Assembly: GCA_028554645.1 (NCBI GenBank)
Contig: JAQOOI010000009.1
Coordinates: 1 to 64,000 of the forward strand
Direction: 5' to 3'
Length of the DNA stretch: 64,000 nucleotides
Origin: Omphalotus guepiniiformis
Lineage: Eukaryota; Basidiomycota; Agaricomycetes; Agaricales; Omphalotaceae
Shown here: positions 11,834-24,555 of the stretch, in pieces
How positions within the stretch are numbered: the first letter of the stretch is position 1
Layout of the letters: every line of letters starts with the position of its first letter
Program-made: the position numbers and the translations under genes
The notes under the pieces: model-generated
Database searches by the model: none
What the model was told of the DNA's origin: nothing
Seen by the model: only the letters and a program-made list of their open reading frames with translations

Positions 11834-13752
11834 ATGCTCGTTGGACTTCCGGTTGTTTCTTTCCTATGTGCAGGCCTACTAGGTCTGCTTGTTCCCGCCC
11901 CTCGGATACGAAACGATACCGCACGATTGAGCTTTGTCTGCTGGCTCATTCTGTGTAACCTCATTCATGGAGTGAATAGCCTCGTTTGGTCGAGTAATAC
12001 TGATATTCATATTCCTTCCTGGTGCGATATTGGTGAGTTTGCATATCGTTCGTTGTTCAGTGCAATTTCTGATACAAGTTTTGGACAGTTACGAATGTTC
12101 TCCTTGGTGCTCAGGTCGCACTTCCAGGTGCTTGCTTGTGTCTTTCTTTCAAGCTTGAACACCTGTCTTCAAACCGGCCGATGCTGAACGATAACTATTC
12201 GAGGCGATCTCGATTTTTCTTTGACGTTGTATTTTGCGTCCTCCTTCCTATTTTATACATGTGCCTTCGTGAGTCCCGCTCCGATGTGTTCTATAAATGT
12301 ATTGACGAAAGACGCAGATTTAATTGTTCAAGACAATCGTTTCGATATCGTCAAAGACTTTGGATGCAGTCCCTCCATCCACCCCTCTATTCCAGGATTA
12401 ATTCTAATCTGGCTCCCGCCTCTCTTTCTGTGTATCATATCATTCATTCTTTTAGGTTCGTCCCCAACAAGAAAAATATCTAGTTTTTCGCTAATGAATA
12501 TGTCATCAGGTCGTTCTATTCATCATTCTTCACGTCAACCAATGTCCCAACTATCCGTCCACTTGTCCGCAAGGAGTAAACTCTCCGTGTCACAATTCAC
12601 CAGACAACTCGCCACAATTCTCATTCTAACCGCCGTCATGACGATTTTCACGCTGTTCAGCATGTTTTCTCGTTCTCTTGGTCCTTGGGGCTCTTGGGAC
12701 CGAGTACATGAGCATTTTCATGATGTTGCCATCGTGAAAGCGGATGATGAAGTGAGGGCGATTGAGCTTATGTGGTGGGGTATCCCGGTTATATCCCTTT
12801 TTTATATTGCTCTGGTTGTTGTTACTGGGGAAGAGGTCCGAGATGCGGCCAAGGGCTGTAGAGAATTGCTTTTGAAATGGAAGGCCCGTGAACCGCGTAT
12901 TAGGCCTTTTATCCTTGCGCTGCCGCTGCAGTGAGTCCTTCACTCGTTTACAAACAGAACTATCTTATATTGACGACAATCCCTAGTCGCCCGTCTAATT
13001 CCTCTACCTCTTCTTCACGCTTACCGTCTGCCAGTCCTAGACCGGCTCGGTCGGAGGGAATTTTCGTATCTGGTTGGGACGATATGTTGGATGCGAAAGC
13101 CAAACGTCAATCCCCCAAGTCTTCATCTCGTACCGGACTTTCCAGTTCTTCACTTCTACGCAGTCAAAGCCAATCGGAATCCTCACGAGTCAGCTCTCCT
13201 GAGGATGATCTATTCGCTGCATCGACACTGGATTATCTACATTCTCCGACTGCTCAATCACTCGGTCTTCATTCTCCCATTCCTCCCCCACCTCCGGTCT
13301 ATGCCCCATCTATCTCTATAAATCCACCGCAGAGCAAGTGGGATTCGGAAACTGTCTCGTCCGCATCGTGTTATGCAGTCGACAAGGCGAAACCCTCAGA
13401 TGACGGGGAGTCGGTAATCTCATCTATAATTGAGATACCTTGGCCTCAGCCTCCGACTACCCTCTCTCCACGTTCAGCGGCGCACGCTCGACCTCAGTCA
13501 CCCGCGTACTCGGACACAAGCTCTAGAGGCGCATTATCTGACAGTCTACCACCTTTTCGTGGGCCTAGTATTACTCCTGTCCCAGAGTCACGGTATCTAC
13601 GGCCTATTTCTCCGCTGAACCTGTCAAGCAGGACAGTATCACCTGTTTCCAAGTCATCTAGTCCGCGGAAACACTTGCGTCGCGACAATAAAGGACCCAG
13701 TATCCCTCCAGGAGAGGTTATATATATGACGAGTGTCCATGAATCGGTTTGA
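11834..13752 (+). CDS. STE3-type pheromone receptor 1
   Basis: Class D GPCR for farnesylated peptide pheromones. Translation from 11834 gives a first TM and loop (MLVGLPVVSFLCAGLLGLL) and TM2 with the family motif HGVNSLVW...IPSWCDI. After intron 1 comes VTNVLLGAQVALPGACLCL. TM4 follows (DVVFCVLLPILYMCL), then the STE3 signature DNRFDIVKDFGC, then TM5-TM7, ending in LMWWGIPVISLFYIALVVV. Introns of about 54-80 nt fall near 12031-12088, about 12271-12320, about 12456-12509 and 12932-12986. The C-terminal tail is long (about 260 aa), Ser/Pro-rich and cytoplasmic. The upstream TTG frame is blocked by a stop, so ATG 11834 is preferred. It is transcribed in the same direction as receptor 2, with no pheromone gene found between them. 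It could be a B-locus mating receptor or a non-mating STE3-like receptor; sequence alone cannot decide. Confidence 0.88.
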
Positions 13753-14924
13753 TTCCCCTCTCTGTATGCATGTCTATCTAGTCCTGTATCTTCTACTTTC
13801 GACCTTCACATGTCTCTCTTACCTCTCATTCACATTCTGTATCACTATATGGATTCATGTTACATTACATGTACCGTTTGTAGCTTATGATTTGTGCTAA
13901 TAGACGCGTCGCTATTGGCCCGCGTACGAACAATAGAGAAAGACGCGCTTTTCACGTGACTTAAGTAAGACAATAAGCTCGGCTAACGCCGCCTTTCAAC
14001 AGCCCAGGTGGCTACATACATATAATAGCAACGTTACGGCCTTCCCTCATCTTCGTCTCCTTTCTTTCCTACATGTCTCTTGCATAGTCGCTTCATTCCT
14101 CATCGTAGCAGAACCCAGGAGCGCAGCGTGCAGAGGGGATGAAACGCTTAGCATTCATGGTGCGGTGGTCGGACATAGCATCAGGTCTCCCTGGATTTGT
14201 TGTATTCTGAATCTCCTGTGCGACGGCCTTGTAAGGCTTAGCTATGGGATGATAGAATACAGTTGCCTGCTCTACCTGGGATAACAAGCTAAATTCCTAG
14301 GTGAGTACTAGCTTGGTTGACGACTGTGCCTGCTAGTTAAAACATTGCCTTCCTTAGAACAAGGGCCATGAACTCATCTACGGAGTCTATCTCATGACCC
14401 ACGATTACCCTTAGCTTGAACATTGTTCTTGTACTTTGCGGATCTACTTGGTGGGGGCCTTCATGCAAATCTTATCTTATCAATATCGCGAGCCGCCTTA
14501 GCCAGCTCTTGCTCGCTTTAAACATTCAAAACGTGAACACACCCGCACGGTAAGTTCAACTACCCTTCGCCCAACGCCATGCTTATCTCTGAAAAGATTC
14601 TAATGAATATTCCGAGAAATATGATTCCACCCTGGTGACCTTGCCATTTTAGGACGGGAACAAGCTTACGTCCAAATTAGGTGATGCCTTCTTTTGGGAT
14701 CATCAAGTTAACCTCCAAAAATGGCGAACGAACGGGTCGTTTCTGTCGTCTTGACCTCAGCCGAGGACAAGGGGATCTCCCAAATTGCGTACAAGGAGGG
14801 AAAATTGGAGTTTTTGCTCTTAAAGCTGGACTTGCACGACCATTTCGTCGATCCACCCGCTGAATTCTACCTTCTTGTACACTTCTGGTCGTTCCCCTCC
14901 CTCCCAGGGTCTTGAGTCGCAAAA
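13753..14924. other. Receptor-receptor intergenic region, no pheromone gene found
   Basis: I scanned both strands codon by codon for a C-a-a-X-stop ending. The only matches (for example at 13768 and 14275) lack a plausible precursor upstream. The short minus frame at 14093-14287 ends in FCYDEE and is not a CaaX peptide. Confidence 0.55.
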
Positions 14925-16723
14925 ATGTCCTATCCGAACTGGGTCTTCTCCATGTTCACTTTCTTTGGCTTCGTCATTTCGATGATACCTCTTCCATGGC
15001 ACTTGGAAGGTAAATTTTTTTTCAAACACCCTCTCGACTTCGGAAATAGTGCTTAGAGTGTTCGGTTTTTAGCATGGAACACTGGGACCTGTCTGTTCAT
15101 GATATGGACTGGGCTGGCTTGCCTGAATCAATTTATCAATTCTGTCGTCTGGACTGGGAATGCTATTAACTGGGCTCCGGTTTGGTGTGATATCTGTAAG
15201 TTCGACGTTCCTGCCTCGTATATTGCACCACTGACTCAAAGTGCAAATAGCTGCCCGCTTCATTACCGGCTCCTCGGTTGCTATTCCCGCTGCATCCCTT
15301 TGCATCAACCGTCGCTTGTACTACATCGCCACCGCGAACGCGGTAACTGTCAGCAAAGCTGAGGTTAGTAATAATGCATTGTACAATGTCCCCGTTTTGC
15401 GCATTGTATTGATTTTTTCGCAGAAACGCCGTGCTGTCATGACAGACTTGGCGATTGGCTTGGGAATTCCAGTCCTGGAGATGATAGTCCGTACGTAACA
15501 ACATTTTTTTTTTGTTCCAGACTGTGCCTAACCCTTCTCCTTGCCTCAGAATATATTGATCAGGGCCATAGATTTGATATCTATGAAGACATTGGTTGTT
15601 TCCCCTTCACCTACAACACCTGGGTCGCCTTCGTTTTAGTCAACACCTGGCCTTTGGCTATTGGATGTGTGTCTGCTTGCTACTGCAGTGAGTATATGCC
15701 GGCAAATACAGGTTTAACGTGTTTGCTAATTCAGCCTAGTTTTGAGCATTAGGGCTTTTAAGAAGCGTCATGCCCAATTTAAGGAACTACTTTCTTCGAA
15801 CTCCAACCTGAACTCCAACCGATATTTCAGGTTGATGTGTCTCGCCGCTACCGACATCTGTTGCACTATCCCCTTAAGCTCCTACTCCATCTACTTGAAC
15901 GCTACGACACCCATTTCTCCGTGGATCTCCTGGGAAGACACACACTTCAACTTCTCGAGAGTTCGTCAGATTCCTTCCGTAATTTGGCATATCAACCACC
16001 AGACCGTTATCGCTCTCGAACTGAGCAGGTGGTTCCCCTTCGTCTGCGCCGTCGTATTCTTCGCGTACTTCGGCTTTGCTGACGAAGCTAGGAAGAACTA
16101 CCGCGCTGCTTTCGGCTCTGTAGCTAAGCGTGTTGGATATACGACTTCTGGATCCATGGGTACTGGATTCGGCCTATGGAGCTCTACTGGGTCAGTATTT
16201 TATACGCAATATGGGGGTATCTAATTCTGACAATGGTTCCTACAGATTGAAATCTAAGAGTTTCGGTACAAGCTCCAACGGTCGCAGTGGTGCTCTCCCT
16301 GTCTTCGTAAACAAGCAGATTTCCACGAAGCGCGATTCCTTGGAATCGTTCACTAACATGTCTTCATCGGACGTCGGCAACGAGTTCAAGGAGAAGTCGT
16401 TCAGCGGAGATACGTCGTTTGGTGCGATGTCGCTGGCCGACGTTGGCGGTACACTTGCGGATTACAAAACTGAAGGAGTTGAATTTAAATCTACTCGTCC
16501 CGCATCGTTTTTGGAACCATCACCCACCGCTACCCTTTCCCCACCGCTGCCTACTCGCGCGGTTGCTCGTGATGAGGAGCATCACTTAGAGATTTCTTCC
16601 ATCCGACACTTGTCTTCGGTATCAGTTAGTATTCCGGAGCCCACGTTGGACATGTCGAATGTCCCACGGCATTTTGTCGATGCACCGTCGGTCGCTCACC
16701 GAGATCCGGCTGATGTAGTATAA
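14925..16723 (+). CDS. STE3-type pheromone receptor 2
   Basis: Starts at 14925 (MSYPNWVFSMFTFFGFVIS). After a short intron it continues AWNTGTCLFMIWTGLACLNQ, then FINSVVWTGNAINWAPVWCDI, closely following the STE3 family. Later exons give ARFITGSSVAIPAASLCINR, the signature HRFDIYEDIGCFPFTYNT, RYFRLMCLAATDICCTIPLS and a final TM (FPFVCAVVFFAYFGFADEAR). Six introns, all GT-AG, keep one frame. The tail is Ser-rich, ends at DPADVV and lies in the cytoplasm. It couples to heterotrimeric G protein in known relatives. It is much closer in sequence to receptor 3 at 52.5-54 kb (shared LACLNQFINS..W.GNA.N.APVWCDI) than to its direct neighbour, which suggests a duplication across the window. Confidence 0.92.
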
Positions 16724-17780
16724 GCGTCCCTAGGGGCTAGGTCCCACTTTCCTCGCGTCTCCTCTGTTTCAATTCCTTCGACCCTTATATCAAACACCTC
16801 AAAACCCAAGTAGCGATTCCCATTTCCACCCGACATACCCGACTTGATCAATGTATCACTAGCCAACCCATTATTTGTGGATTCTTCACACATCCTTACT
16901 ATATTACATTCATTTATCATTTATCTCTCACCTCTCATATCACTATTACTATGTATTGTTAGATATAGTTTTTTGGTTGTTTCACGTAGCTCTGGACAAA
17001 TAGAAAAGGATTTGACCAAGAACGACGTGCAGTTCGAGTGAGAAAAAGACGCTTAGTAAACAATGCTAATGTTCTTCCAGATGCCACGCAGCCTCAGGTG
17101 CTCTGCTGCGTATTTACATTCAGTCAACATCATGCCTGCAAACTTTCTCTGCCCGAAAATCAAGTGGATGACCCGGATTCTCTTCGGATACGAGGATGTC
17201 GATGATCAGGGACCCCCACTATCTTCCAAAAATCAACGCGGTCGCCGCGCATATCTTACTATCTTTTCTTTCATCTGATTTGCGTTGCTACGTATGACCT
17301 TGCTGTATGGCACCTGCTGGACGATCCTTATGGTACACCTCTTCAGGCATCATCTCTGCGCAGCACGATTTTATACTGCTTGCCGCATTTTATCCGAATT
17401 ACAGTCACCAAATAGTCGAATTCGTCGAATTCCTGGCCTCGATATTTGACGAAAAGGCACTGTTACGCTATGGCCAAGGTCCATTGTGGCGCTCTGGACT
17501 GTTGAGCGGCAGCAGGCGGCAGCGTAGAAATGAAAATATTATTCAATTCAATATCGACTTCATTGATTTTGGACCAAACGCAGAGTACGTTGCATCCATG
17601 TCCCAGTACCACAACCTTGAAAGACCACGCGATTGATCTGATATATTCTCTTAAAGTTCTCCGTCTGCACAGCGTACACATGCATAAAAGGAATTTTTCA
17701 GCCAGTGTTTTTCTATATAAATGGCTTCGAAGTTCGAGGTCATCTGAAGAGTGTGTTCCCAGACCTACACTGAAATCCTG
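16724..17780. other. Intergenic, nothing recognised
   Basis: This is the 3' region of receptor 2 and the promoter of the GH16 gene. A TATA-like TATATAAAT lies at about 17714-17722, some 60 bp before the GH16 start. Short open frames do not resemble proteins. Confidence 0.5.
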
Positions 17781-19337
17781 ATGGCGTTCCGTTCTGTTTC
17801 CCTACTCACCCTGCTCGCCCTGGGTGCCCATGTTCGTGCTGTCTCATATACCCAGTCAGACTCGTACATCGGCGCAGATTTTATCAATCGCTTTTCCTTC
17901 GACACTGAGTCGGATCCAACCCACGGCAGAGTGTGCGTCGTTTCTTTGCTTTGTCCTTCTTAATAAGCCCCTTTGCTCATTAAGACATCTATTGAATCGT
18001 ACACAGTAACTATGTCGACGCGGCGACTGCGGCGAGCAACAACTTGACTTATGCCTCTGGCAATACATTTATTGCTCGCGCTGATTATACCACGACACTA
18101 TCAGCCAGCGGCGCAGGCAGAAATTCTGTCCGATTACAATCGAACACGTATTATTCCACTGGGACAGTAATGGTGTACGATCCCTTTATTTTTGTGATCG
18201 TTGGCGCAGAGTTCTGACTTTTGTTATAGCATTGATCTCAACCATATGCCAGAAGGCTGCGGGTAAGCGTGTTATCGAGTAAATGCTCGTGTTCCGTCTA
18301 CTAAACACCTCTCCTATCTAGTACATGGCCCGCAATCTGGACACTTGGAGACAACTGGCCTGCGAATGTGGCTATGTTTGATACTCACATGTGTACTCGA
18401 TCACTGACTGCATGCTTTTCTTCAAGGGTGAAATTGATATCGTCGAAGGCGTTAACAATCAAGCATTTAATCAAGCGACCTTACACACTGAACCTGGTAA
18501 GATCCACGTTGTTATCCACCTCCTCAGCACCAGGTAATTGACTATCGTACCCAGGCTGCACGATGCCTACTACATCTCGGACTGAAACTGGCACATCTTT
18601 GCAAACCGATTGCGATACGAATGCAAACGGTAATGCTGGATGTGGTGTCGCATTTGCTTCTGGAAGTTTCGGACCTACCTTCAACTCGAATGGCGGAGGC
18701 TGGTGCGTAGTCTTCGCATCAATATCGCCTTGCAACTTCTGAGGGGTTTCGTGATACAGGTATGCAATGGAGCGAACCGCGGACTTCATCAAGGTGTGGT
18801 ATTTCGCTCGGTCCGGCTCGGTTCCAAGTGATATTAGCGGAGGTTCTAGTAGTATCAACACAGACAACTGGGTAAGTGTATAATCCCTGATACTTACGAG
18901 ACTTTCGTATTGATTTCTTCTGCTTTTTTCTCAATAGGGAACCCCTGTCGCTTACTTCCCTAACACATCGTGTTCGATAACCTCCTTGTTCGGAGCCCAT
19001 CGAATAATCATAAATTGTAAGTGATTGAATCATTGAGTACGATATGTCTGTTGACTCACGGAAACCTGTCCCTTCAGTGACATTCTGTAAGTCGTCCACG
19101 TTAACAAGTAATCCATTACAAGAGTCTTACTGAAAATGCTTTCCTTTTAGGCGGAGACTGGGCAGGCTCTGTATACTCCACTTCAGGATGTCCTTCTACA
19201 TGTGTCGGTGAGTAGAATCAATAGTAGCTGGAGTATATAAGTACTCATATCTCTGGCTTTCAGACTATGTGAACAACAATCCGTCTGCATTCGCGAATGC
19301 TTACTTCCAGCTAGGGTCTATTCGTATATACCAGTAG
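17781..19337 (+). CDS. Secreted GH16 endo-beta-1,3(4)-glucanase-like enzyme
   Basis: The signal peptide is MAFRSVSLLTLLALGAHVRA. The GH16 catalytic signature EIDIVEG has both acidic catalytic residues (E...D.VE), encoded near 18433-18453. It is preceded by HMPEGCGTWPAIWTLGDNWP and followed by FNQATLHTEPGCTM and CGVAFASGSFGPTFN. The C-terminal half (YAMERTADFIKVWYFAR, CGDWAGSVY, YVNNNPSAFANAYFQLGSIR) is typical of basidiomycete laminarinase-like GH16 proteins. About ten short introns were resolved, all GT-AG, in one frame to TAG at 19337. The enzyme would hydrolyse beta-1,3/1,4- or 1,6-branched glucans of fungal or plant walls outside the cell. It looks intact. Exact substrate specificity is inferred only. 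Confidence 0.92.
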
Positions 19338-19522
19338 AATTTTGGGAAAATATGTACATACATAAAAAAGTCTGTGGTAACATGATACGCTTCACAGTCA
19401 GAGTGCCAAAGATATTTGAAGTAGATACAGGACGAATGCTGGCGCTGAGCGCTGAACATCCAGAGAACGTCTCCGAGACAACCGTTGCCCCTCGGCCCGG
19501 AGGCTCCTGGAGGCAGCAGAGA

Positions 19523-20306
19523 CAGGACCCCCGACAATTGGGGGGAAGGTCGGATACTAAAATCACCGATTTTCGGGGTTTGTAGGTGGACACGAAAACT
19601 GCCTTTTTTGGGTTGCCTGTAGGTGGATTGTGCATCCGACCTCCGATTTTCGCCTTCAGTAGGTGGAAAATCGTATCCGACCTCTAAAAATTCAAAAAAA
19701 TTTCGAAAAATCCTAAAAAAATTCCTAGGCTATTTCTAAGCACGTATACATGATTCTAGGTGTTGAGAGCGAGATTCTGGTGGTGCTTCAGCCATGAGTA
19801 GGGGGAAACAGAGGGAAATTGACTAGAATTTTGAATATGATACTGGTACAGCGGGCCTGTATAGATAATAGTGCTGTTGCATTGTAAGAGTATCCCTAAT
19901 TAGCAAGAAATTTTTCCTGAGATGTCCTGTAATCATTGTCCAGCTCGTCAATTTTCATCCTATTTCATCCACCTTTGGCCACAGTTGGCTCGAATTTGAC
20001 ATCAGCAAACAAGAGGATAGAGGAAGGGCTCGTGGAGGCTTGAGTTAAAGCCGGTGGCCGGCCGGTGAGCCACTTGAGTCAACTAAGCGGGCGTGGTAAA
20101 CACTGCTAAACATTTTTGTAGGTGGACATATATCCGAGCTGCTCGTCAGTTGGCACCCTGTAGGTGGACAATAGTACCTCACCTCAGCGTGGAAAAATCA
20201 GCAATAGGTGGACTTTTAGTGGGGGTCGTATCCTACCTTCACCGAAAAAAGGCCACTTTGTAGGTGGATCCGTATCCGACCGTCCCCCCAATTGTCGGGG
20301 GTCCTG
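19523..20306. mobile_element. Short non-autonomous TIR transposon (MITE-like), 784 bp
   Basis: The ends are inverted repeats of about 34 bp with one mismatch: CAGGACCCCCGACAATTGGG at the left and its reverse complement ending GGGGGTCCTG at the right. The inner part reaches GGTCGGATAC / GTATCCGACC. The 6-bp CAGAGA directly flanks both ends (19517-19522 and 20307-20312), a candidate target-site duplication; 8-bp CAGAGACA is an alternative reading. Inside there are seven same-strand GTAGGTGGA-type motifs (one reads ATAGGTGGA), three near the left end (19582, 19619, 19659) and four near the right (about 20120, 20161, 20205, 20260). Several are followed by an ATCCGACC-like box. No ORF is present, so it would need a transposase from elsewhere. 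The superfamily is unassigned. Confidence 0.8.
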
Positions 20307-20507
20307 CAGAGACACGCCCACGTGCATATCATGTGACCTGTGCTGAGATAAGCAATATAGAAGTCATTTAGAGTTTTTTATATAATTATGATGCTCCCCA
20401 ATGTCGACGCTCGTTTTCGAAGGAGTTATGCACTCTAACGACGGACGCATCTAAGACTCGAAATTTTGATTATTCGCGCTGCTCCTTTTTCTGCGATACA
20501 TTTCCAA

Positions 20508-22174
20508 ATGGACACACTCACTCACATCACTGAAAGCCGGGAGATTTTACGTCTTATCTTCGAGAACTGCGACCAAAAATCGAATGCTAATAACGTGGTG
20601 GTTTGCAAGATCTGGTCGGAAATATGTCTGGATCTGATATGGAACGAGATTAACAGCTGGCCCCGCCTCTTTAGTCTATTCGGCACTTGCGTTAGCCAAG
20701 GCTTTACTCGTCAAGGGATGGGACCGGATTATGTGAGTTCTTCTACGTAGTCTGCCCTGCTTCTTAGTACTTATATTGCTTTTCTCAGTCATACCAATCT
20801 TCGAGTCCTTCCTATGAACGCTGGGGCCGTTTTCGCTCTGTATACGCTCCTCGCATCCGAAGGGTAATCTTGAGAAATCCGCACGCTTCCCTCGTTGGCC
20901 TCAATTCTATGATAGATACAGTCGCGCGCTTCAGAACTGCCGAACCATTCCTTCCCCGACTCAAACGCTTAGAGTGGACCGATATTACTTCAGAGGCAGC
21001 CAGAAGTGCTTCGTGGATGTTTATGCACAACAGCGTTACTCATTTCACCCTTGGCGGTTCGACACATGGGATACTGCAGGAGGATTTTTCAAGATATCTA
21101 GAAATTGTGGAGGATCGCATGCCTCGTTTGACTACGCTCGCTGTGCTTCTGGCTCCACATCACGAGCTGGCGGAGCCGCTTGTCACTTTGTTGTCGTCTC
21201 TCACGACGCTTCAGACAGTTACTCTACCAGCATTCCCTGATAGCTCTAGTATTATGAGGGCCGCTTCTGCACTCCCTCAACTGAAGACGCTGACAATTGG
21301 CTACAGACCCACAAATCAAATAGATGATTGGCGGTTCCATGAGGTGGAATCCATCATGCGTGGCGGTTGGGGCACTTTCCCTGCACTAGAAGTGTTTACC
21401 ATGGCATGTCGTTGTTCTGCGATGACCAATGTTTTATCCCTCTACGACGATATGTATCCAATATTCCGCCTCACGCATATTTGTTTGCGATCCATCAAAC
21501 GAATCGGTTCACCTGTAGAGATTCAAACTCTCTTCACTGCTGTCTCGATATCGTGCCATGATCTCCTTGCGTTTACCTTGTCGTTGACAGCAGAGGAGGA
21601 TGAGGATGAGGATCGCGATCACGACGACCCAGGCCCTGACTCTCTAGATGGAATCATCCGTTTTGAGCACTTCAGTCCCATACTGAGGTGTCCACATATA
21701 GTTATCTTTGAATTGGCCCACATATACCCATGCTCTTTCTCGCCAATTGAAGTTGAAGCTATCGCAGTATCTTGGCGAAATCTCGGGCGCCTTCTCCTCA
21801 ACCATAGTCCTATCACTCCCCTAACCGATTCGAATGTGATTGAGCGTCTCACTTTGCGATCATTACTTCCATTCTCAGCGTTCTGTCCATTCTTAACGCA
21901 TCTGGGCTTGCATATCGCAGTGACTCCCGCAACCACTCCAAGCTTCTCGGAGTACGCCTATTACAAACCCTTCACTGACTTGGAAACTCTTCTCGTGGGC
22001 GAGAATCTGTTCGATGGATCAGAAGATGCCGTGGCAATGTTCTTGATGCACATGCTTCCGAAAGACTGTGATCTCCAATATGAGGCGGATGAATACTCCG
22101 ACCAAGATGCAGGAGCGAAATGGCGCGAAATAGCGACAGCCTTACCATTCATGAGGAGGATGCGGGGCTACTAG
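20508..22174 (+). CDS. F-box-like / LRR-like protein, tandem copy A
   Basis: Starts at 20508 (MDTLTHITESREILRLIFEN) with a short F-box-like helix region: LRLIFENCD...VVCKIWSEICLDLIWNEI. One intron (GTGAGT at about 20732 to CTCAG at about 20788) joins GMGPDY to SYQSSSPSYERWGRF. The remaining roughly 430 residues have leucine-repeat-like periodicity (RLTTLAVLLAPHHELAEPLV, ALPQLKTLTIGY) and an acidic insert (EEDEDEDRDHDD). The organisation is typical of basidiomycete F-box proteins, which recruit substrates to SCF ubiquitin ligases. It is adjacent to and homologous with copy B, including the WSEICLDxxWNE motif, the intron position and the spacing. The substrate is unknown. Confidence 0.8.
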
Positions 22175-22400
22175 TAGACTACTCGTGCAACATATGATAT
22201 TGTTAAGTTTCATAATGGAACAAGGACGAGACACTAGTAATAGACTAATAATTACTCGTGTAATACTAGTACAGTACTTAAACGCGACGCGACTCTACAT
22301 CCTCTCTAAGTACATAGACTTGCTTACTTACGTAATGCTTCAGCCCAGAACTCAGACTGTAACCACATGAATAGTAGCATCCAAGTGCATCGACTTACGT

Positions 22401-24119
22401 ATGGACTCTGTGCTTCAAACTCCAGAGCTTCTGCGCCTTATTTTCGGGCATTGCAATGATCCAGCGAATCTTAGCAATGCCATTGTATGCAGATTATGGT
22501 CGGAAATATGTCTGGACGTGATGTGGAACGAGGTTGTAAGCGGACCCCGTCTATTTCGTCTGTTTGGCCCAGTTCGCGCGACAAGGTTAGGCTCTGGGCG
22601 TTCATCGATATCAGTGGAACCCGCATATGTGAGATTTCCGTCAATTGCTTCTTCCCAGTTCCTCTCTTAACTCGATCCTATCTTTCAGTCTTTAGTTTCC
22701 GGACTTTCTCGCGCAAATTGGCGTCGCTTTCAATCTGTTTACTCTCATCGCATCCGAGCAGTCACCATCTCTTACAAGTCTACGAAAGACTTTTCTTCTG
22801 TTATAACACATGTGGCACGCTTCAGACCTGCAGAACAACTTTTTCCCCGACTTGAAAGCCTGGAAATCGATGGACTCAATGGAACGCGAAGCGCTGCATG
22901 GATGTTCATGCATCAAGGTATCAAGCGGCTCGTCTTGAAAGATAGAGCCCTGTCGGCGCCGAATGACTTGGCCCAGTACTTCGAAGACGTACAGGCCCGC
23001 ATGCCCCATTTGACCTCGCTCGACTTCAACGTCAGCGCAGGGCAGGAAATAGCTGAAAAAATTGCGGAGGCATTGTCGTTTCTGCCAATGTTGGAGTCGG
23101 TTACTCTTCCTCCATTCGAAGACATGGCCAATGTTCTGAAAGTGGCCAGTACATTACCTCGCTTAAGATCTCTACGCGTGGGACACGGTACTCATGATCA
23201 TTCGCCCACCAGGCCACCGACACGTAATTTGGCTATTGGAGACAGTGATAACGCCTTTCCTGCATTGGAAACGCTCGCCGTCACCACAACTTGCTCATCG
23301 ATAATCAATCTATTCATCCACCGCGGCTCTTGCCGCTCGCTGCTATCGCTCACGCATATAACATTAGACTCCTATCCCATGATTGCTGATTCGCCTTCCC
23401 AAGTCCAGGACGCTCTCCATGCAATCGCAGAGTCTTGCAAAAACATCACCTCGCTTACTATGCATTGTCATCATCACAGAACACTTGTTTCCGACATGTT
23501 TGATGATATCCCTAGCTCGCCTCATGATATTGTTCACTTCAAACATATCAAACCCATCTTGAAGTGCTCGAAAATGACCTCGTTTCGTTTAATGTACCTC
23601 TATTCATGTTCTTTCGAACAAAAGGACATTGAGCGGATTGCTCTGGCATGGCCAGGTATTAAATGCCTCGAACTCAATTACCATCCCTTCATACCCTTAG
23701 ACCTTCCAGAGAACAAACACCTTACTTTGCGGTCCATGATTCCATTCTCCATACACTGCCCGTCTTTGGTCCAGCTGCGTTTACCTATTTCAAAGCTGAT
23801 GGATACCCCGAAGTTAGATGAATGCCTTCGTCTCAAACCATTCCAATGCCTAGAATGTCTCACTCTGGGATTGGCCAACATCGACGGGGATGCAGAAGAA
23901 GAAGACATAGCAATATTCTTGATGTACATCCTTCCGAAGTACTGTCAGATAGAGTGGATGGGTTTATCGGAATCTGGAGACAGGAAATGGACCAAGATCA
24001 AGGAGTCGTTGCCGAGCTTGAGGAGAATGCGGGATGCGCAAGAGGCTGTTGGCCGTGCCAGGTTGAAGGAGCTAGAGGATGAAAACGCTCGACTTCGAAA
24101 TCAACTCAACTCTCTGTAG
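22401..24119 (+). CDS. F-box-like / LRR-like protein, tandem copy B
   Basis: Starts at 22401 (MDSVLQTPELLRLIFGHCND) with the same F-box-like region as copy A: VCRLWSEICLDVMWNEV. One intron at about 22629-22688 (GTGAGA...TTTCAG) joins EPAYV to SLVSGLSRANWRRF at the same position as in copy A. The body repeats the copy A pattern (RFRPAEQLFPRLESLEIDGL, SAAWMFMHQG). Copy B adds a C-terminal coiled-coil-like extension (RARLKELEDENARLRNQLNSL is the last 21 residues, here described only) that copy A lacks. It probably arose by tandem duplication followed by divergence. Confidence 0.8.
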
Positions 24120-24555
24120 AGCTTCCTCAATTTGGTATGCTGGCGAAGTAAGGTTTCTTTGGTTTCAAAGGTATGAATTCATCCTTTGAGTTTGTTGACC
24201 ATGGAACTAATAAACGTGATGTGGTTCAGCAAATTTAATGATTCTCAGAAGCAACCTCGAACCTTTTTTTCAAAGAACATGTTTTTGAGGATCCTCATCG
24301 TACCTATATAATTTCAGTTGGAGGTTCCCCGGCGCATTCCCTTTCGCTCCATTTCATATATTTTTCCATGCGCTTGTCTTCATCCTTCCCTCAAATATTT
24401 GCACATTCACTTCGTCTCGAGGGAAGAACGATCCATCTTGGACAATTTCATACCTATCCGAGCACCATAATGATATCAGAAGGCGATTCCTGTGAAGCTG
24501 CATAACCTTATAAATGCCAAGGCATTGCAGCGTATTGCGTTCCACTGGACTCGAC

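Noticed and set aside
13768..13782. Cys-Met-Ser-Ile-stop resembling a CaaX end
   Set aside because: The frame upstream lies inside the receptor 1 tail; no independent precursor start.
14093..14287. Possible pheromone precursor between receptors 1 and 2
   Set aside because: Ends FCYDEE, not a CaaX box, and lacks the MDxF start and charged cleavage site.
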